Position numbers and translations under genes: made by a program. DNA of 64,000 nt, taken from positions 1-64,000 of the forward strand of contig JAFQZS010000033.1 in assembly GCA_017405765.1 (NCBI GenBank), read 5' to 3'. Source of the DNA: Clostridia bacterium. GTDB taxonomy: Bacteria; Bacillota; Clostridia; Oscillospirales; RGIG577. Below are positions 17,424-25,682 of the stretch, piece after piece (positions within the stretch are counted from its first letter, which is position 1; the number at the start of each line of letters is the position of its first letter). The notes under the pieces are model-generated. The model worked only from the letters and a program-made list of their open reading frames with translations. It did no database searches and was not told the DNA's origin.

Positions 17424-17843
17424 TTATTTCTTCTTAGCCTTAGCCGCTTTCTTCGGAGCCGCCTTTTCCTCTTCCTTTGCCGTCTCCACCTTGGCGTCGG
17501 CTGCGTTCTTCTTAACGGAGTCTATGCCGTTTACACAGCTCTTCATCGCCTTGTAGCCCTCGCTTACGGCGATTATCTGGCCGTTGGTAGCCTTTAAACG
17601 GAATCTGAACTCGCCTGCTTTGTCTTTGTATATCTCAAATTTGGGGTGCTTTTCCTTGGCAAAGCCTTCAACGGTCTGATCCTCTACCGCAGCTTTCGGA
17701 GCGTTTTTCTGAACGCTGGCTATGCCCTTTTTGCAGGAATTGAGGCTTTTATATACCTCGGAAGTTGCGATCACTTCTCCGTTTCCCGCCTTAAGGTCGA
17801 ACTTGATGCCGGTTTTAGTTGTTTTAATAACAAATTTGCCCAT
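17424..17843 (-). CDS. yegP: YegP-family (DUF1508) tandem-repeat protein with lysine-rich tail
   Basis: The 139-residue protein holds two DUF1508 repeats: FVIKTTKTGIKFDLKAGNGEVI (residues about 3-50) and FEIYKDKAGEFRFRLKATNGQII (about 65-110). Each ends in a SCxxGIxSVxKNA segment. A highly basic tail rich in lysine and alanine follows (residues 120-139, ending KAAKAKKK). DUF1508 proteins are small beta-rich proteins of unknown function. The tail would suit nucleic-acid or polyanion binding, which is inference. The start at 17843 follows GGGGAGG; an extension of 27 codons is unlikely. It is monocistronic. Confidence 0.85.
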   Translation of the reverse strand: MGKFVIKTTKTGIKFDLKAGNGEVIATSEVYKSLNSCKKGIASVQKNAPKAAVEDQTVEGFAKEKHPKFEIYKDKAGEFRFRLKATNGQIIAVSEGYKAMKSCVNGIDSVKKNAADAKVETAKEEEKAAPKKAAKAKKK

Positions 17844-17883
17844 GAGTATACCTCCCCTGATATTTTTTTGTTTATTTAATATA

Positions 17884-17912
17884 ATAGTACTCTTTAATTC
17901 GACAAAAATCAA
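17884..17912 (-). promoter_or_regulatory. Probable promoter of yegP
   Basis: TTGATT (17912-17907), a 17-base spacer and TACTAT (17889-17884) lie about 40 bases before the start. Each hexamer matches consensus at four of six positions. Confidence 0.5.
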
Positions 17913-17954
17913 TACAATTTGCACATATTATGCAATATTTTTCGCCGTAAAAAA

Positions 17955-17983
17955 TTGAAATGCGCGCACATAGGCAGTATAAT
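17955..17983 (+). promoter_or_regulatory. Promoter of the barnase-barstar operon
   Basis: TTGAAA (17955-17960), a 17-base spacer and TATAAT (17978-17983). Transcription would start near 17990, almost on the AAGGAG ribosome-binding site (17989-17994), giving a leader of about 14 bases. Confidence 0.85.
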
Positions 17984-18003
17984 GAACGAAGGAGTGTGAT
18001 TTT

Positions 18004-18597
18004 ATGAAATTCAAAAGGATCGCAGCGCTGTTTTTGGCGTTTATTATGCTTATCATGTTCGCCGGATGCGGCGCTTCCGACAGCGGCTCGGACGAAAGAG
18101 GAGCGTACGACGACCCATACGAGGAAGAGCAATACGACGACTCGTATGACGACACTTATGATGAGCAGTACGACGACTCGTATGACGAGCCGTATGACGA
18201 ACGATACGACGAACCGTACGCACAGCCCGAGGAGCAAATGGAGCCGCTTATAGACGAAAACGGAAGCTACACCCATGCAGAGGACGTGGCGCTGTATATC
18301 CACACCTACGGCCGTCTGCCCTCGAACTTCATCACGAAAAAAGAAGCGCGCGCTCTCGGCTGGTCCGGAGGCCGACTTGAAAAATATGCCACCGGAATGT
18401 GCATAGGCGGCGACAGGTTCGGAAATTACGAGGGGCTTTTGCCGGATAAGAAAGGGCGGACGTATACGGAATGTGACATTGATACGCTGGGCGCAAAATC
18501 ACGCGGCGCAAAACGCATCGTTTTCTCAAACGACGGCCTTATATATTACACCGAAGACCATTACGAAAGCTTTACGCTGCTTTACGGGGAGGAATAG
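18004..18597 (+). CDS. Barnase-family ribonuclease as a lipoprotein with acidic stalk
   Basis: The 197-residue protein has a lipoprotein signal peptide with lipobox FAGC (Cys22). A stalk of Asp/Tyr/Glu repeats (residues 35-72, units such as YDDSYDD and YDEPYDE) follows. The barnase domain (about 88-197) shows AEDVALYIHTYGRLPSNFITKKEA, GWSGG and GGDRFGNYEG. Residues corresponding to barnase Lys27, Glu73, Arg83, Arg87 and His102 are present as Lys112, Glu156, Arg167, Arg171 and His186. Barnase Arg59 appears replaced by Tyr142. It should cut RNA after guanine outside the cell while anchored to the membrane. The cognate inhibitor gene follows. Confidence 0.9.
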   Translation: MKFKRIAALFLAFIMLIMFAGCGASDSGSDERGAYDDPYEEEQYDDSYDDTYDEQYDDSYDEPYDERYDEPYAQPEEQMEPLIDENGSYTHAEDVALYIHTYGRLPSNFITKKEARALGWSGGRLEKYATGMCIGGDRFGNYEGLLPDKKGRTYTECDIDTLGAKSRGAKRIVFSNDGLIYYTEDHYESFTLLYGEE

Positions 18598-18599
18598 AT

Positions 18600-18908
18600 A
18601 TGACTACTGTAATTATCGACGGAAGCGCGGTTAAAAGCCACGAAGATATACATACTATATTCGAGACCTCGCTTAAACTTCCGCCATGGTACGGGCGAAA
18701 TCTGGACGCGCTTTACGACTGTCTTACCGACATGTCGGAAAGCGTAACGATACAGCTTAAAAATCTGCCTGCGCTTGAAGCGGCGATGGGCGCGCGATAT
18801 CCGGCGCTTCTTCGTATGCTTTACGACGCATCGGAAGAGAACCACAGAATAACCATACGGGAAACAAACGAGGATAAAGACGATCTAAAAGGAGAAAAAT
18901 TTCCGTGA
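18600..18908 (+). CDS. Barstar-family ribonuclease inhibitor
   Basis: Barstar blocks barnase in the cytoplasm by covering its active site. The 102-residue protein matches the family: an N-terminal strand VIIDGSAVKSHEDIHTIF, then LPPWYGRNLDALYDCLTD. Asp36 and Asp40 correspond to the key barstar residues Asp35 and Asp39; the Trp between them is Tyr here. It starts three bases after the nuclease stop, with GGGGAGG inside the nuclease gene. Its own end overlaps the next start (GTGA), so it is tightly coupled to both neighbours. Confidence 0.92.
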   Translation: MTTVIIDGSAVKSHEDIHTIFETSLKLPPWYGRNLDALYDCLTDMSESVTIQLKNLPALEAAMGARYPALLRMLYDASEENHRITIRETNEDKDDLKGEKFP

Positions 18909-19660
18909 AAGCATTGATAACGGGCGCAAGCTCCGGCATAGGGCGCGACTTTGCGCGCGCGCTTGACAAAATGGGATACGATCTTATTTTAGCCGCAAGG
19001 CGCGAAGACCGCATGAAAGAGCTTGCGGCCGATCTTACGCACGGCGCCAAGATAATACCCGTCGACTTATCGATACGCGAAAACTGCTTTAAGCTTTACG
19101 AGCTTACAAAGGACGAAGATATAGACCTTCTTATAAACAACGCAGGCTTCGGCATATTCGGCGCGTTTTCCGAGATAGACCTTGGGCGCGAGCTTGAAAT
19201 GATAGACGTTAATGTATGTGCCGTCGATATCCTGATGAAGCTTTTCCTTAAAGACTTCATAAAGAAGGACTCGGGGCGCATACTGAATGTTGCGTCTGTC
19301 GCCGCCTTTATGCCGGGCCCGCTTTTGTCGTCGTATTACGCCTCCAAGGCTTATGTTCTAAGGCTTACCGAGGCCGTAAGCTACGAGTTGAAAAAACGCG
19401 GCAGCCGCGTTCGCCTTTCCGCTCTTTGCCCCGGCCCGGTAGATACCGAATTCAACGATACGGCAGGCGTAAAATTTGCGGTAAAAGGTCAGAACTCCGC
19501 CGCCGTAGCTGAATATGCGCTAAAGAAAATGTTTGAAGACAAGGTGACGATAGTTCCCGGCGCGGCATTTAAGGTCGGCAGCTTCCTTACGCGCCTTATG
19601 CCTAAGGGCGTACTTTTATCAATAGGCTACAGCTTCCAAAGACGAAAGGGAGAGAGATAA
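18905..19660 (+). CDS. Short-chain dehydrogenase/reductase
   Basis: The 251-residue protein has the NAD(P)-binding motif LITGASSGIGRDFA at the N-terminus, NNAGFGIFGAF near residue 80 and the catalytic SSYYASKAYV (YxxxK) near 145. The start is a GTG overlapping the barstar stop by four bases. The substrate is unknown; similarity is to the YohF/DltE-like branch of classical SDRs. Its link with the ribonuclease pair may be only an operon of convenience. Confidence 0.88.
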   Translation: MKALITGASSGIGRDFARALDKMGYDLILAARREDRMKELAADLTHGAKIIPVDLSIRENCFKLYELTKDEDIDLLINNAGFGIFGAFSEIDLGRELEMIDVNVCAVDILMKLFLKDFIKKDSGRILNVASVAAFMPGPLLSSYYASKAYVLRLTEAVSYELKKRGSRVRLSALCPGPVDTEFNDTAGVKFAVKGQNSAAVAEYALKKMFEDKVTIVPGAAFKVGSFLTRLMPKGVLLSIGYSFQRRKGER

Positions 19661-19999
19661 ATGAACATACAGATATACGGAAAATCAAAGTGCTTCGATA
19701 CGAAAAAGGCAGAACGCTACTTTAAGGAGCGGCGCATAAAGTATCAGTTCATAGATATAATGCGCTATCCCATGAGCCGAGGCGAATACAGAAGCGTTAA
19801 GGCCGCCGTTGGCATGGCGGCGCTTATAGACGAAAAGTCAAAGGATTACGAGCGGCTTTATATAAAGTATCTCTCGCCCGAAAGCGCGATAGAGGAAAAG
19901 CTTTTGGAAAATCCGGGGCTTATGAAAACTCCCGTTGTGCGAAACGGCAAAAAAGCCACCGTGGGCTACGCTCCCGAAGTCTGGAGCGAGTGGGAATAA
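19661..19999 (+). CDS. ArsC/Spx-family thioredoxin-fold protein
   Basis: The 112-residue protein begins MNIQIYGKSKCFDTKKAERYF, with a single conserved N-terminal cysteine (Cys11) as in arsenate reductase-like and Spx-like proteins. The KTPVVRNGKKATVGY segment near the C-terminus holds the cis-proline of the fold. The CxxC pair of Spx is absent (CFDT), so redox regulation of the Spx kind is not indicated. It follows the SDR stop directly and ends the operon at a strong terminator. An arsenate role is unproven. Confidence 0.82.
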   Translation: MNIQIYGKSKCFDTKKAERYFKERRIKYQFIDIMRYPMSRGEYRSVKAAVGMAALIDEKSKDYERLYIKYLSPESAIEEKLLENPGLMKTPVVRNGKKATVGYAPEVWSEWE

Positions 20000-20005
20000 A
20001 ATTTG

Positions 20006-20036
20006 CGGCAGGGCGCGTCACCCTGCCGTGTTTTTT
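20006..20036. terminator. Bidirectional terminator between the ArsC/Spx-like and HAD genes
   Basis: The stem CGGCAGGG / CCCTGCCG with a seven-base loop is followed on plus by TGTTTTTT. On minus it is followed by CAAATTTTATT. The stop codon of the convergent HAD gene (20018-20020) lies in the loop, so the hairpin is partly coding. Confidence 0.82.
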
Positions 20037-20842
20037 ATAATATCTATTACGTCCGCTATCGCGCCGTCAAAGCTTTCGCTCACTATGGCGTCGGCCGCGC
20101 ATTTCACTTCATCGACCGCGTTTTTCGGCGCTGCCGCAAAGTCGGCGGCCGAAAGCAGCTCTAAATCGTTAAAATTGTCTCCTACGGCGTATACCTTTTT
20201 AAATCTGTCCCCGCAGGCTTTTAAAAGCTGTGAAAGCGCGCCGCCCTTCGAAGCGTCGGCGGGCAGTATCTCAAGAAAAATATCCTCCGAAAAAACAAAA
20301 CGATAGTCGGGATATTTTTCCTTTATGCCGCTTTTTTCGATCCTCTTTGAAACGGCGATAAGCTCATTTGGCTCGTCCGTAAGTATGCCCTTATAAAGCG
20401 GCGCGGGCACGTCATGAAGCGGCGAAGCATAATAATCCTTGGAGTCGCGCGCCTTGTGTACCTCCGTCATAGCGTTGCCGCGAACGACGCACATGCCTCT
20501 GCCCGTGAATATTTCCACGCCCACGCTTTCTTCAAGCGCCATTATATCGAAAAGCATCTCCTTTAAGCGTTTTTCGTCGGAATAACGCTCCCAAACAACG
20601 CGCTCTGCCGCCGCGTCGTAGATCATGCAGCCGTTTACAAGAATGCACGGCGCGTTTATTTCGATCTGGCTTGTGACGGATTTTATCGAGTTTTTGTTCC
20701 TGCCCGTAGCAAGACAAAAAGCGCCGCCTTCCCTTATGAACTCGGAAACGGCGCGTCTGTTTCGTTCGCTTACGCGCATATCTTTAGACATAAGCGTTCC
20801 GTCAACGTCGGTTATGAGTAATATACCGTTATATTTCTTCAT
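20018..20842 (-). CDS. Cof-type HAD-superfamily hydrolase
   Basis: The 274-residue protein has the HAD motif LLITDVDGTLMSKD at the N-terminus, FCLATGRNKNS, a type-IIB cap in the middle, and VYAVGDNFNDLELLSAAD near the end. These enzymes dephosphorylate sugar phosphates or similar small molecules, often with broad specificity. The substrate is not readable. The start overlaps the end of the upstream pseudouridine synthase gene by 14 bases. Confidence 0.9.
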   Translation of the reverse strand: MKKYNGILLITDVDGTLMSKDMRVSERNRRAVSEFIREGGAFCLATGRNKNSIKSVTSQIEINAPCILVNGCMIYDAAAERVVWERYSDEKRLKEMLFDIMALEESVGVEIFTGRGMCVVRGNAMTEVHKARDSKDYYASPLHDVPAPLYKGILTDEPNELIAVSKRIEKSGIKEKYPDYRFVFSEDIFLEILPADASKGGALSQLLKACGDRFKKVYAVGDNFNDLELLSAADFAAAPKNAVDEVKCAADAIVSESFDGAIADVIDIIKNTAG

Positions 20843-21755
20843 TCGTCCTTTCCTTTTTCTTTAAGACAAAATCTTTAAAATACTTGGGCGGCTCAACGTC
20901 GAATTCCATGCGCTCGCCCGTTCGCGGATGGGTAAGCTCAAGATGCACGGCGCAAAGAAGCTGCGCATCCTCTCCCGACTTGTCGTTCTTTGCCCCATAG
21001 AGCGGGTCGCCCGCTATAGGATGGCCTATCGAGGCCATATGCACGCGGATCTGATGTGTGCGTCCCGTTTCAAGCTCGCACATAACAAGCGTATATCCGT
21101 TTAAGTATTCAACGACTTTATAATGCGTTACCGCCTCGCGCGAAGCCGCGCCGAAGGCGGCCATCTTTTTTCTGTCGGCCTTATGACGGCCGATGGGCTT
21201 GTTCACCGTGCCGTCTTGCCGCACACGTCCCAGTACTACGGCCATGTATCTGCGCCGTATTTTATGCTCCTTCAAATCGTCGGAAAGCTTTATATGCGAC
21301 TCGTCGTTCTTCGCCGCCACCAAAAGCCCCGAAGTGTCCTTGTCGATGCGATGGACTATCCCCGGGCGAAGCTCTCCGTTGATCCCCGAAAGCGACTCTC
21401 CCGCATGGTACATGAGCGCGTTTACGAGCGTGCCGTCCTCATGGCCGGGCGCGGGGTGCACCACAAGCCCCTTGGGCTTATTTATCACTATGATATCGTC
21501 GTCCTCATACACTACGTCGAGCGGGATATCCTGCGCCGTAAGCGACGTCTGCTTCGGCGGCGAAAGCGTTACGCTTACGGCGTCGCCCTGTCTCAGCTTG
21601 TAATTCTTTGTGCGGTTTTCGCCGCCCGCCGTGACGAGACCTCCGTCTATCATATGCTGGCAGGCGCTTCTCGTTGCGCCGAGCTTCTTGGAAACGAAAA
21701 CGTCGAGCCGCATTCCCGCTTCGGCGTCCGAAACTATAAACTCAGCTTTCTCCAC
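20829..21755 (-). CDS. RluA-family pseudouridine synthase (RluD-like)
   Basis: The protein has an S4 RNA-binding domain (residues about 10-75, RLDVFVSKKLGATRSACQHMIDGGLV) and the RluA catalytic domain with HRIDKDTSGLLV. The aspartate there attacks uridine in 23S rRNA. TGRTHQIRVHMASIGHPIAGDPLYG follows. GTG at 21755 is preferred because GGGGAG lies eight bases before it; ATG at 21773 is possible but would enlarge the lspA overlap. It follows lspA as ylyB does in Bacillus. The exact target uridines cannot be read. Confidence 0.92.
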   Translation of the reverse strand: MEKAEFIVSDAEAGMRLDVFVSKKLGATRSACQHMIDGGLVTAGGENRTKNYKLRQGDAVSVTLSPPKQTSLTAQDIPLDVVYEDDDIIVINKPKGLVVHPAPGHEDGTLVNALMYHAGESLSGINGELRPGIVHRIDKDTSGLLVAAKNDESHIKLSDDLKEHKIRRRYMAVVLGRVRQDGTVNKPIGRHKADRKKMAAFGAASREAVTHYKVVEYLNGYTLVMCELETGRTHQIRVHMASIGHPIAGDPLYGAKNDKSGEDAQLLCAVHLELTHPRTGERMEFDVEPPKYFKDFVLKKKERTNEEI

Positions 21756-22215
21756 GTCGTTTTCTCCCCGCATGCGTAAGATCCTTAAGAGCGTATATCA
21801 CTAAGATCACCGCGCCTATGCTTATAAAAGAATCGGCCACATTGAATATCGGAAAATTGATTATCCTGAAATCTATCATATCCACCACGTAAGAAAGGCG
21901 GACTCTGTCTATAAGATTGCCTATTGCTCCTCCGATTATGAACAGGAGGCTCCATCGAAGCAGCGCACTTGATCTGTAATACTTTATCAAAAGAATGAGC
22001 GCGACGACAACGAACACCGCCGAGATTACTATAAGCAGATCCGTATGCGACGTAAATGACGAAAACGCCGCCCCCTTGTTTTCGGCATAAGTGAACTGTA
22101 TCGCGTTCCCGACGACAGGTATGGAACCTGTGAATCTCAGCGAGTATGACGCCCACCATTTTACTATCTGGTCAAACGCGATTATGAGAATAATGACGAT
22201 TATATTAAGTGGCAT
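21742..22215 (-). CDS. lspA: Lipoprotein signal peptidase II
   Basis: LspA removes signal peptides from diacylglyceryl-modified prolipoproteins. The 157-residue protein has four hydrophobic segments and both catalytic aspartate motifs, GAIGNLIDRVR and FNVADSFI. The start at 22215 follows CGGAGA; the open frame extends ten codons upstream. Several candidate substrates lie in the window (the barnase, nagZ, VanW and small lipoprotein genes). Its partner lgt is at 46.5 kb. Confidence 0.95.
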   Translation of the reverse strand: MPLNIIVIILIIAFDQIVKWWASYSLRFTGSIPVVGNAIQFTYAENKGAAFSSFTSHTDLLIVISAVFVVVALILLIKYYRSSALLRWSLLFIIGGAIGNLIDRVRLSYVVDMIDFRIINFPIFNVADSFISIGAVILVIYALKDLTHAGRKRRGES

Positions 22216-22230
22216 GTTTATCTCCGTTCG

Positions 22231-22258
22231 GAAAGAAAGCGGCACAAACGTGCCGCTT
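22231..22258 (-). terminator. Hairpin between ileS and lspA
   Basis: A nine-base stem (AAGCGGCAC / GTGCCGCTT) with a tetraloop is followed on the minus strand by TTCTTTCC. It lies 20 bases after the ileS stop and probably attenuates read-through into lspA. Confidence 0.55.
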
Positions 22259-22278
22259 ACATATTTACTTTACATCTT

Positions 22279-25071
22279 TTATCCCACAATGCCTGCGCAG
22301 CGCTTGCAAAGCGTAGGATGATTTGAATCATCAGAAAGCTCGTCGACATACATCCAGCAGCGTTCGCACTTATGACCGTCGGCCTTTTTAACAAGCACGG
22401 ATATGCCTGCGAATTTTTCGCCGGGCAGCGCGTCCGCGCTCTCGCCCTTTTCTACGTGAACGTGAGACGCTATGAATATCGTCGGAAGGTCTTCCTTTAT
22501 GGAATCTACAAATTCGTATGATTCGTCATTGCAGAATATCGTGACCTCGGATTCAAGCGAAGCGCCTATGATCTTTGCGGCGCGCGCGCTTTCAAGCGCT
22601 TTCTTCGCGTCCTCTCTTAAAAGAAGTATCTTCTCCCACTTTTCCTCTAAGGCCGCGTCCTCGTACTGTCCGCTGTAAGACGGCATTTCGTTAAAGCTTA
22701 CGCTGCCTGTGTCATGCTCCTTCGTGTGCGGCATATACTGCCATATCTCCTCCGCCGTAAAGCAGATCGCCGGAGAGAGTAAAAGCACGAGCGACTCGAG
22801 TATCTTATACATTGCCGACTGAGCCGAACGGCGCGCAAGTCCGTGTGTCTCTTCAATATACAGCCTGTCTTTGATTATGTCAAGATAAAAATTCGACATG
22901 TCTACGACACAGAAGCCGTGTACGGCGTGGAAAACGCCGTGATACTCCGATGCGTCGTATGCCTCGCGCACGCGCTTAACAAGCTTTTCAAGCCTCATAA
23001 GCGCCCACCGGTCTATCTCATACATATCCTTAAAATCTACCATATCGGTATTGGGGTCGAAGTGCGTAAGGTTGCCTAATATAAACCTTGCCGTGTTTCT
23101 TATCTTTCTGTACGACTCCGAAAGCTGCTTTAAGATATCCTTTGAAAGTCTTACGTCAACGCGGTAGTCGGAGGACATTACCCAAAGTCTTAAAATATCT
23201 GCGCCGTATTCCTTTATTATATTGAGCGGGCTTATTACGTTGCCGAGCGATTTTGACATCTTCTTGCCCTCGCCGTCAACAACGAAGCCGTGCGTGAGCA
23301 CCGTTTTATACGGGGCCACTCCGCGCGTTGCCACAGAAGTGAGCAGCGACGACTGGAACCAGCCTCTATACTGATCCTGACCCTCAAGATACATGTCGCT
23401 CGGATAGCGAAGGTCGTCTCTTACCTCCAAAACGCCGCGGTGCGACGAGCCGGAGTCGAACCATACGTCCATGATGTCGCTTTCTTTTCTGAAATGATCA
23501 TGGCCGCACTTTTCGCACTTGGAGCCCTTCGGCAGTATCTCCTCTGCCGAATACTTGTACCATGCGTTCGAGCCCTCTTTTTTGAACAGAGCCGCAACCG
23601 CAGCTATCGTATCGTCGTTTATAAGCTCGTGGCCGCATTCCTCACAATAGAATATCGGTATCGGAACGCCCCATACCCTCTGGCGCGAAATGCACCAGTC
23701 GTAGCGGTCGCGCACCATGCCGGTTATTCTTTCCTCGCCCCATGCGGGTATCCACGTTACCTTCTTTACTTCCTCTACAGCCTTGTCGCGGAATTTATCT
23801 ATCGACGCGAACCACTGCTCAGTCGCGCGGAAGATTATCGGCTTTTTGCATCTCCAGCAGTGCGGATACTGGTGCTCTATGTCGAAATGCGCCAAAAGAA
23901 GTCCTCTGCTCTCTAATTCCTCGATTATGAGCGCATTTGATTTTTCGTAATATATGCCGGCAAACTTGCCTGCCTCCTCGGTAAGATAGCCCTTTTCGTC
24001 AACGGGTACCGCAACGGGTATGTTGTACTTCTTGCCCACGGTAAAGTCGTCGGCACCGTGGCCGGGAGCCGTGTGAACGCAGCCCGTGCCGGCTTCAAGC
24101 GTTACGTGGTCGCCCAAAATAACGGTGGAATCTATATCGGGAAGATACGGATGCTCGGCTACCATATATTCAAACTCGGAGCCCGTCATTTTTGCTATGA
24201 TCTTATATTCCTCTATGCCCGCCGTCTTCATAACGCCGTCGGTAAGCTCCGACGACATGATATAATACTCGCCGTTTGCCGAAACTACGGCATATTCAAA
24301 GTCGGGATTGAGCGCTATCGCACGGTTCGCGGGTATGGTCCACGTCGTAGTCGTCCAGATAACGAAATACGTCTTTTTAAGGTCGCCCGTTATGCCCGAA
24401 AGCTTTCCCTTGTCGTCCTTAACTCTGAATTTTACGAATATCGAAGTGCAGGGGTCGTTATCGTATTCTATCTCGGCCTCGGCCAGAGCCGTCTGGCAGT
24501 CGGGACACCAGTAAACGGGCTTTAAGCCCTTGTAGATGTAGCCCTTCTTCGCCATTTCGCCGAATACCTCTATCTGCTTTGACTCAAATTCCGGACGAAG
24601 CGTGAGGTAAGGAGTTTCGTAGTCGCCGATGCTGCCCAAACGGACGAACTGCTCCTTCTGATTGTTTACATAACCTAGAGCAAACTCTTCACATGCCTTG
24701 CGGAAGGTTATCGGGTCTACCTCCTCACGGTTGAGCTTAAGCTTTTTAACGGCCTGAAGCTCTATCGGCAGTCCGTGCGTATCCCATCCGGGAACGTAAG
24801 GCGCCTTAAAGCCCGACATGTTTTTATATCTTATGATAACGTCCTTTAATATCTTATTCAGGGCGTGACCGAGATGTATGTCGCCGTTTGCATAGGGCGG
24901 CCCGTCGTGGAGTATAAACAGGGGCTTGCCCTCGTTTTTCGCCATTATCTGCTCGTATAATTTTTCATCCTGCCACTTTTTTAATATTTCGGGCTCTCTC
25001 TTCGGAAGATTTGCCCTCATCGGAAAATCGGTCTTCGGCAGGTTCACCGTGGCATTGTAGTCGTTTGCCAT
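22279..25071 (-). CDS. ileS: Isoleucyl-tRNA synthetase
   Basis: IleS charges tRNA-Ile. The 930-residue class I synthetase has the HIGH motif as HLGHALNK, the editing domain in the middle, and KMSKSLGN. It ends in a C-terminal zinc-binding domain with CERCWMY and CKRCAG. The architecture is the standard bacterial type. Only about 100 bases separate it from divIVA, and I see no T-box antiterminator sequence there. Only a small GGCGGAC/GTCCGCC hairpin (25126-25146) and a CCCCGCATCGGGG palindrome are present. Confidence 0.97.
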   Translation of the reverse strand: MANDYNATVNLPKTDFPMRANLPKREPEILKKWQDEKLYEQIMAKNEGKPLFILHDGPPYANGDIHLGHALNKILKDVIIRYKNMSGFKAPYVPGWDTHGLPIELQAVKKLKLNREEVDPITFRKACEEFALGYVNNQKEQFVRLGSIGDYETPYLTLRPEFESKQIEVFGEMAKKGYIYKGLKPVYWCPDCQTALAEAEIEYDNDPCTSIFVKFRVKDDKGKLSGITGDLKKTYFVIWTTTTWTIPANRAIALNPDFEYAVVSANGEYYIMSSELTDGVMKTAGIEEYKIIAKMTGSEFEYMVAEHPYLPDIDSTVILGDHVTLEAGTGCVHTAPGHGADDFTVGKKYNIPVAVPVDEKGYLTEEAGKFAGIYYEKSNALIIEELESRGLLLAHFDIEHQYPHCWRCKKPIIFRATEQWFASIDKFRDKAVEEVKKVTWIPAWGEERITGMVRDRYDWCISRQRVWGVPIPIFYCEECGHELINDDTIAAVAALFKKEGSNAWYKYSAEEILPKGSKCEKCGHDHFRKESDIMDVWFDSGSSHRGVLEVRDDLRYPSDMYLEGQDQYRGWFQSSLLTSVATRGVAPYKTVLTHGFVVDGEGKKMSKSLGNVISPLNIIKEYGADILRLWVMSSDYRVDVRLSKDILKQLSESYRKIRNTARFILGNLTHFDPNTDMVDFKDMYEIDRWALMRLEKLVKRVREAYDASEYHGVFHAVHGFCVVDMSNFYLDIIKDRLYIEETHGLARRSAQSAMYKILESLVLLLSPAICFTAEEIWQYMPHTKEHDTGSVSFNEMPSYSGQYEDAALEEKWEKILLLREDAKKALESARAAKIIGASLESEVTIFCNDESYEFVDSIKEDLPTIFIASHVHVEKGESADALPGEKFAGISVLVKKADGHKCERCWMYVDELSDDSNHPTLCKRCAGIVG

Positions 25072-25169
25072 ATCTCTAATTCTCTCCTTTTATCCCCCGC
25101 ATCGGGGCCTCTGTAATGAAATATAGGCGGACTTTTTATGTCCGCCGTAATTTTGATAATTATTATAAC

Positions 25170-25643
25170 TTACTGCCCGTCCTCTTGTTCGCCGCTTTGG
25201 TCGATCCCCGGGATCGTTTCGAGCATCGTTATCTGTGATTTATACAGCGACAGCAGACGTCCTTTGAATATCTGCGTCTCTCTTTTTACCTCTTCAAGCT
25301 TTCGCTTCTCCGTAAGTATCTGAAGGTTTACGTTGTTCATGGCGCGCTCGGCTTTTTCTCTTGCATCTGCAATTATAGCCTCGCCCTGACGGCGGGCGTC
25401 CATGGTAACGGAATCTCCCATGCGCTGCGCCGATACAAGCGCCGCCTTAAGTGACTCTTCCGCTTCGCGGTATTCCTGTATCTTATCGGCAAGTATGGTC
25501 ATTTTATGCTTTAAGTCGCTGTTCTCCTGCAAGATCCGCTCATACTCTGACGCGACCTCAGAGACAAAAGCATCTACATCGTCTATCTTGTACCCGTGAA
25601 GAGCTTTATCAAATTTGCGGTCGGTTATATCCTGCAAAGTCAT
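25170..25643 (-). CDS. divIVA: Cell-division protein DivIVA
   Basis: DivIVA senses membrane curvature at poles and septa. The 157-residue protein has the N-terminal lipid-binding domain with DITDRKFDKALHGYKIDDVDAFVSEV, then a long heptad-type coiled coil through residue 140. The length is typical of clostridial DivIVA. It stands between yggT and ileS, the conserved order of the ylm cluster, although the S4-domain gene ylmH usually found between yggT and divIVA is absent. Confidence 0.95.
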   Translation of the reverse strand: MTLQDITDRKFDKALHGYKIDDVDAFVSEVASEYERILQENSDLKHKMTILADKIQEYREAEESLKAALVSAQRMGDSVTMDARRQGEAIIADAREKAERAMNNVNLQILTEKRKLEEVKRETQIFKGRLLSLYKSQITMLETIPGIDQSGEQEDGQ

Positions 25644-25682
25644 AACATCACACCTTTCACCAATAAAATAACAAGCCGCCCC

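Noticed and set aside
18106-18220. Tandem DNA repeat or CRISPR-like array
   Set aside because: The periodic sequence is the coding of the Asp/Tyr/Glu stalk of the lipoprotein nuclease; units are irregular and there are no spacers.
23290-23916. Plus-strand frame of 208 codons inside ileS
   Set aside because: It is antisense to conserved ileS sequence and resembles no family.
25072-25169. T-box riboswitch upstream of ileS
   Set aside because: The gap is only about 100 bases, and no antiterminator core of the AGGGTGGNACCGCG kind is present; two small hairpins only.
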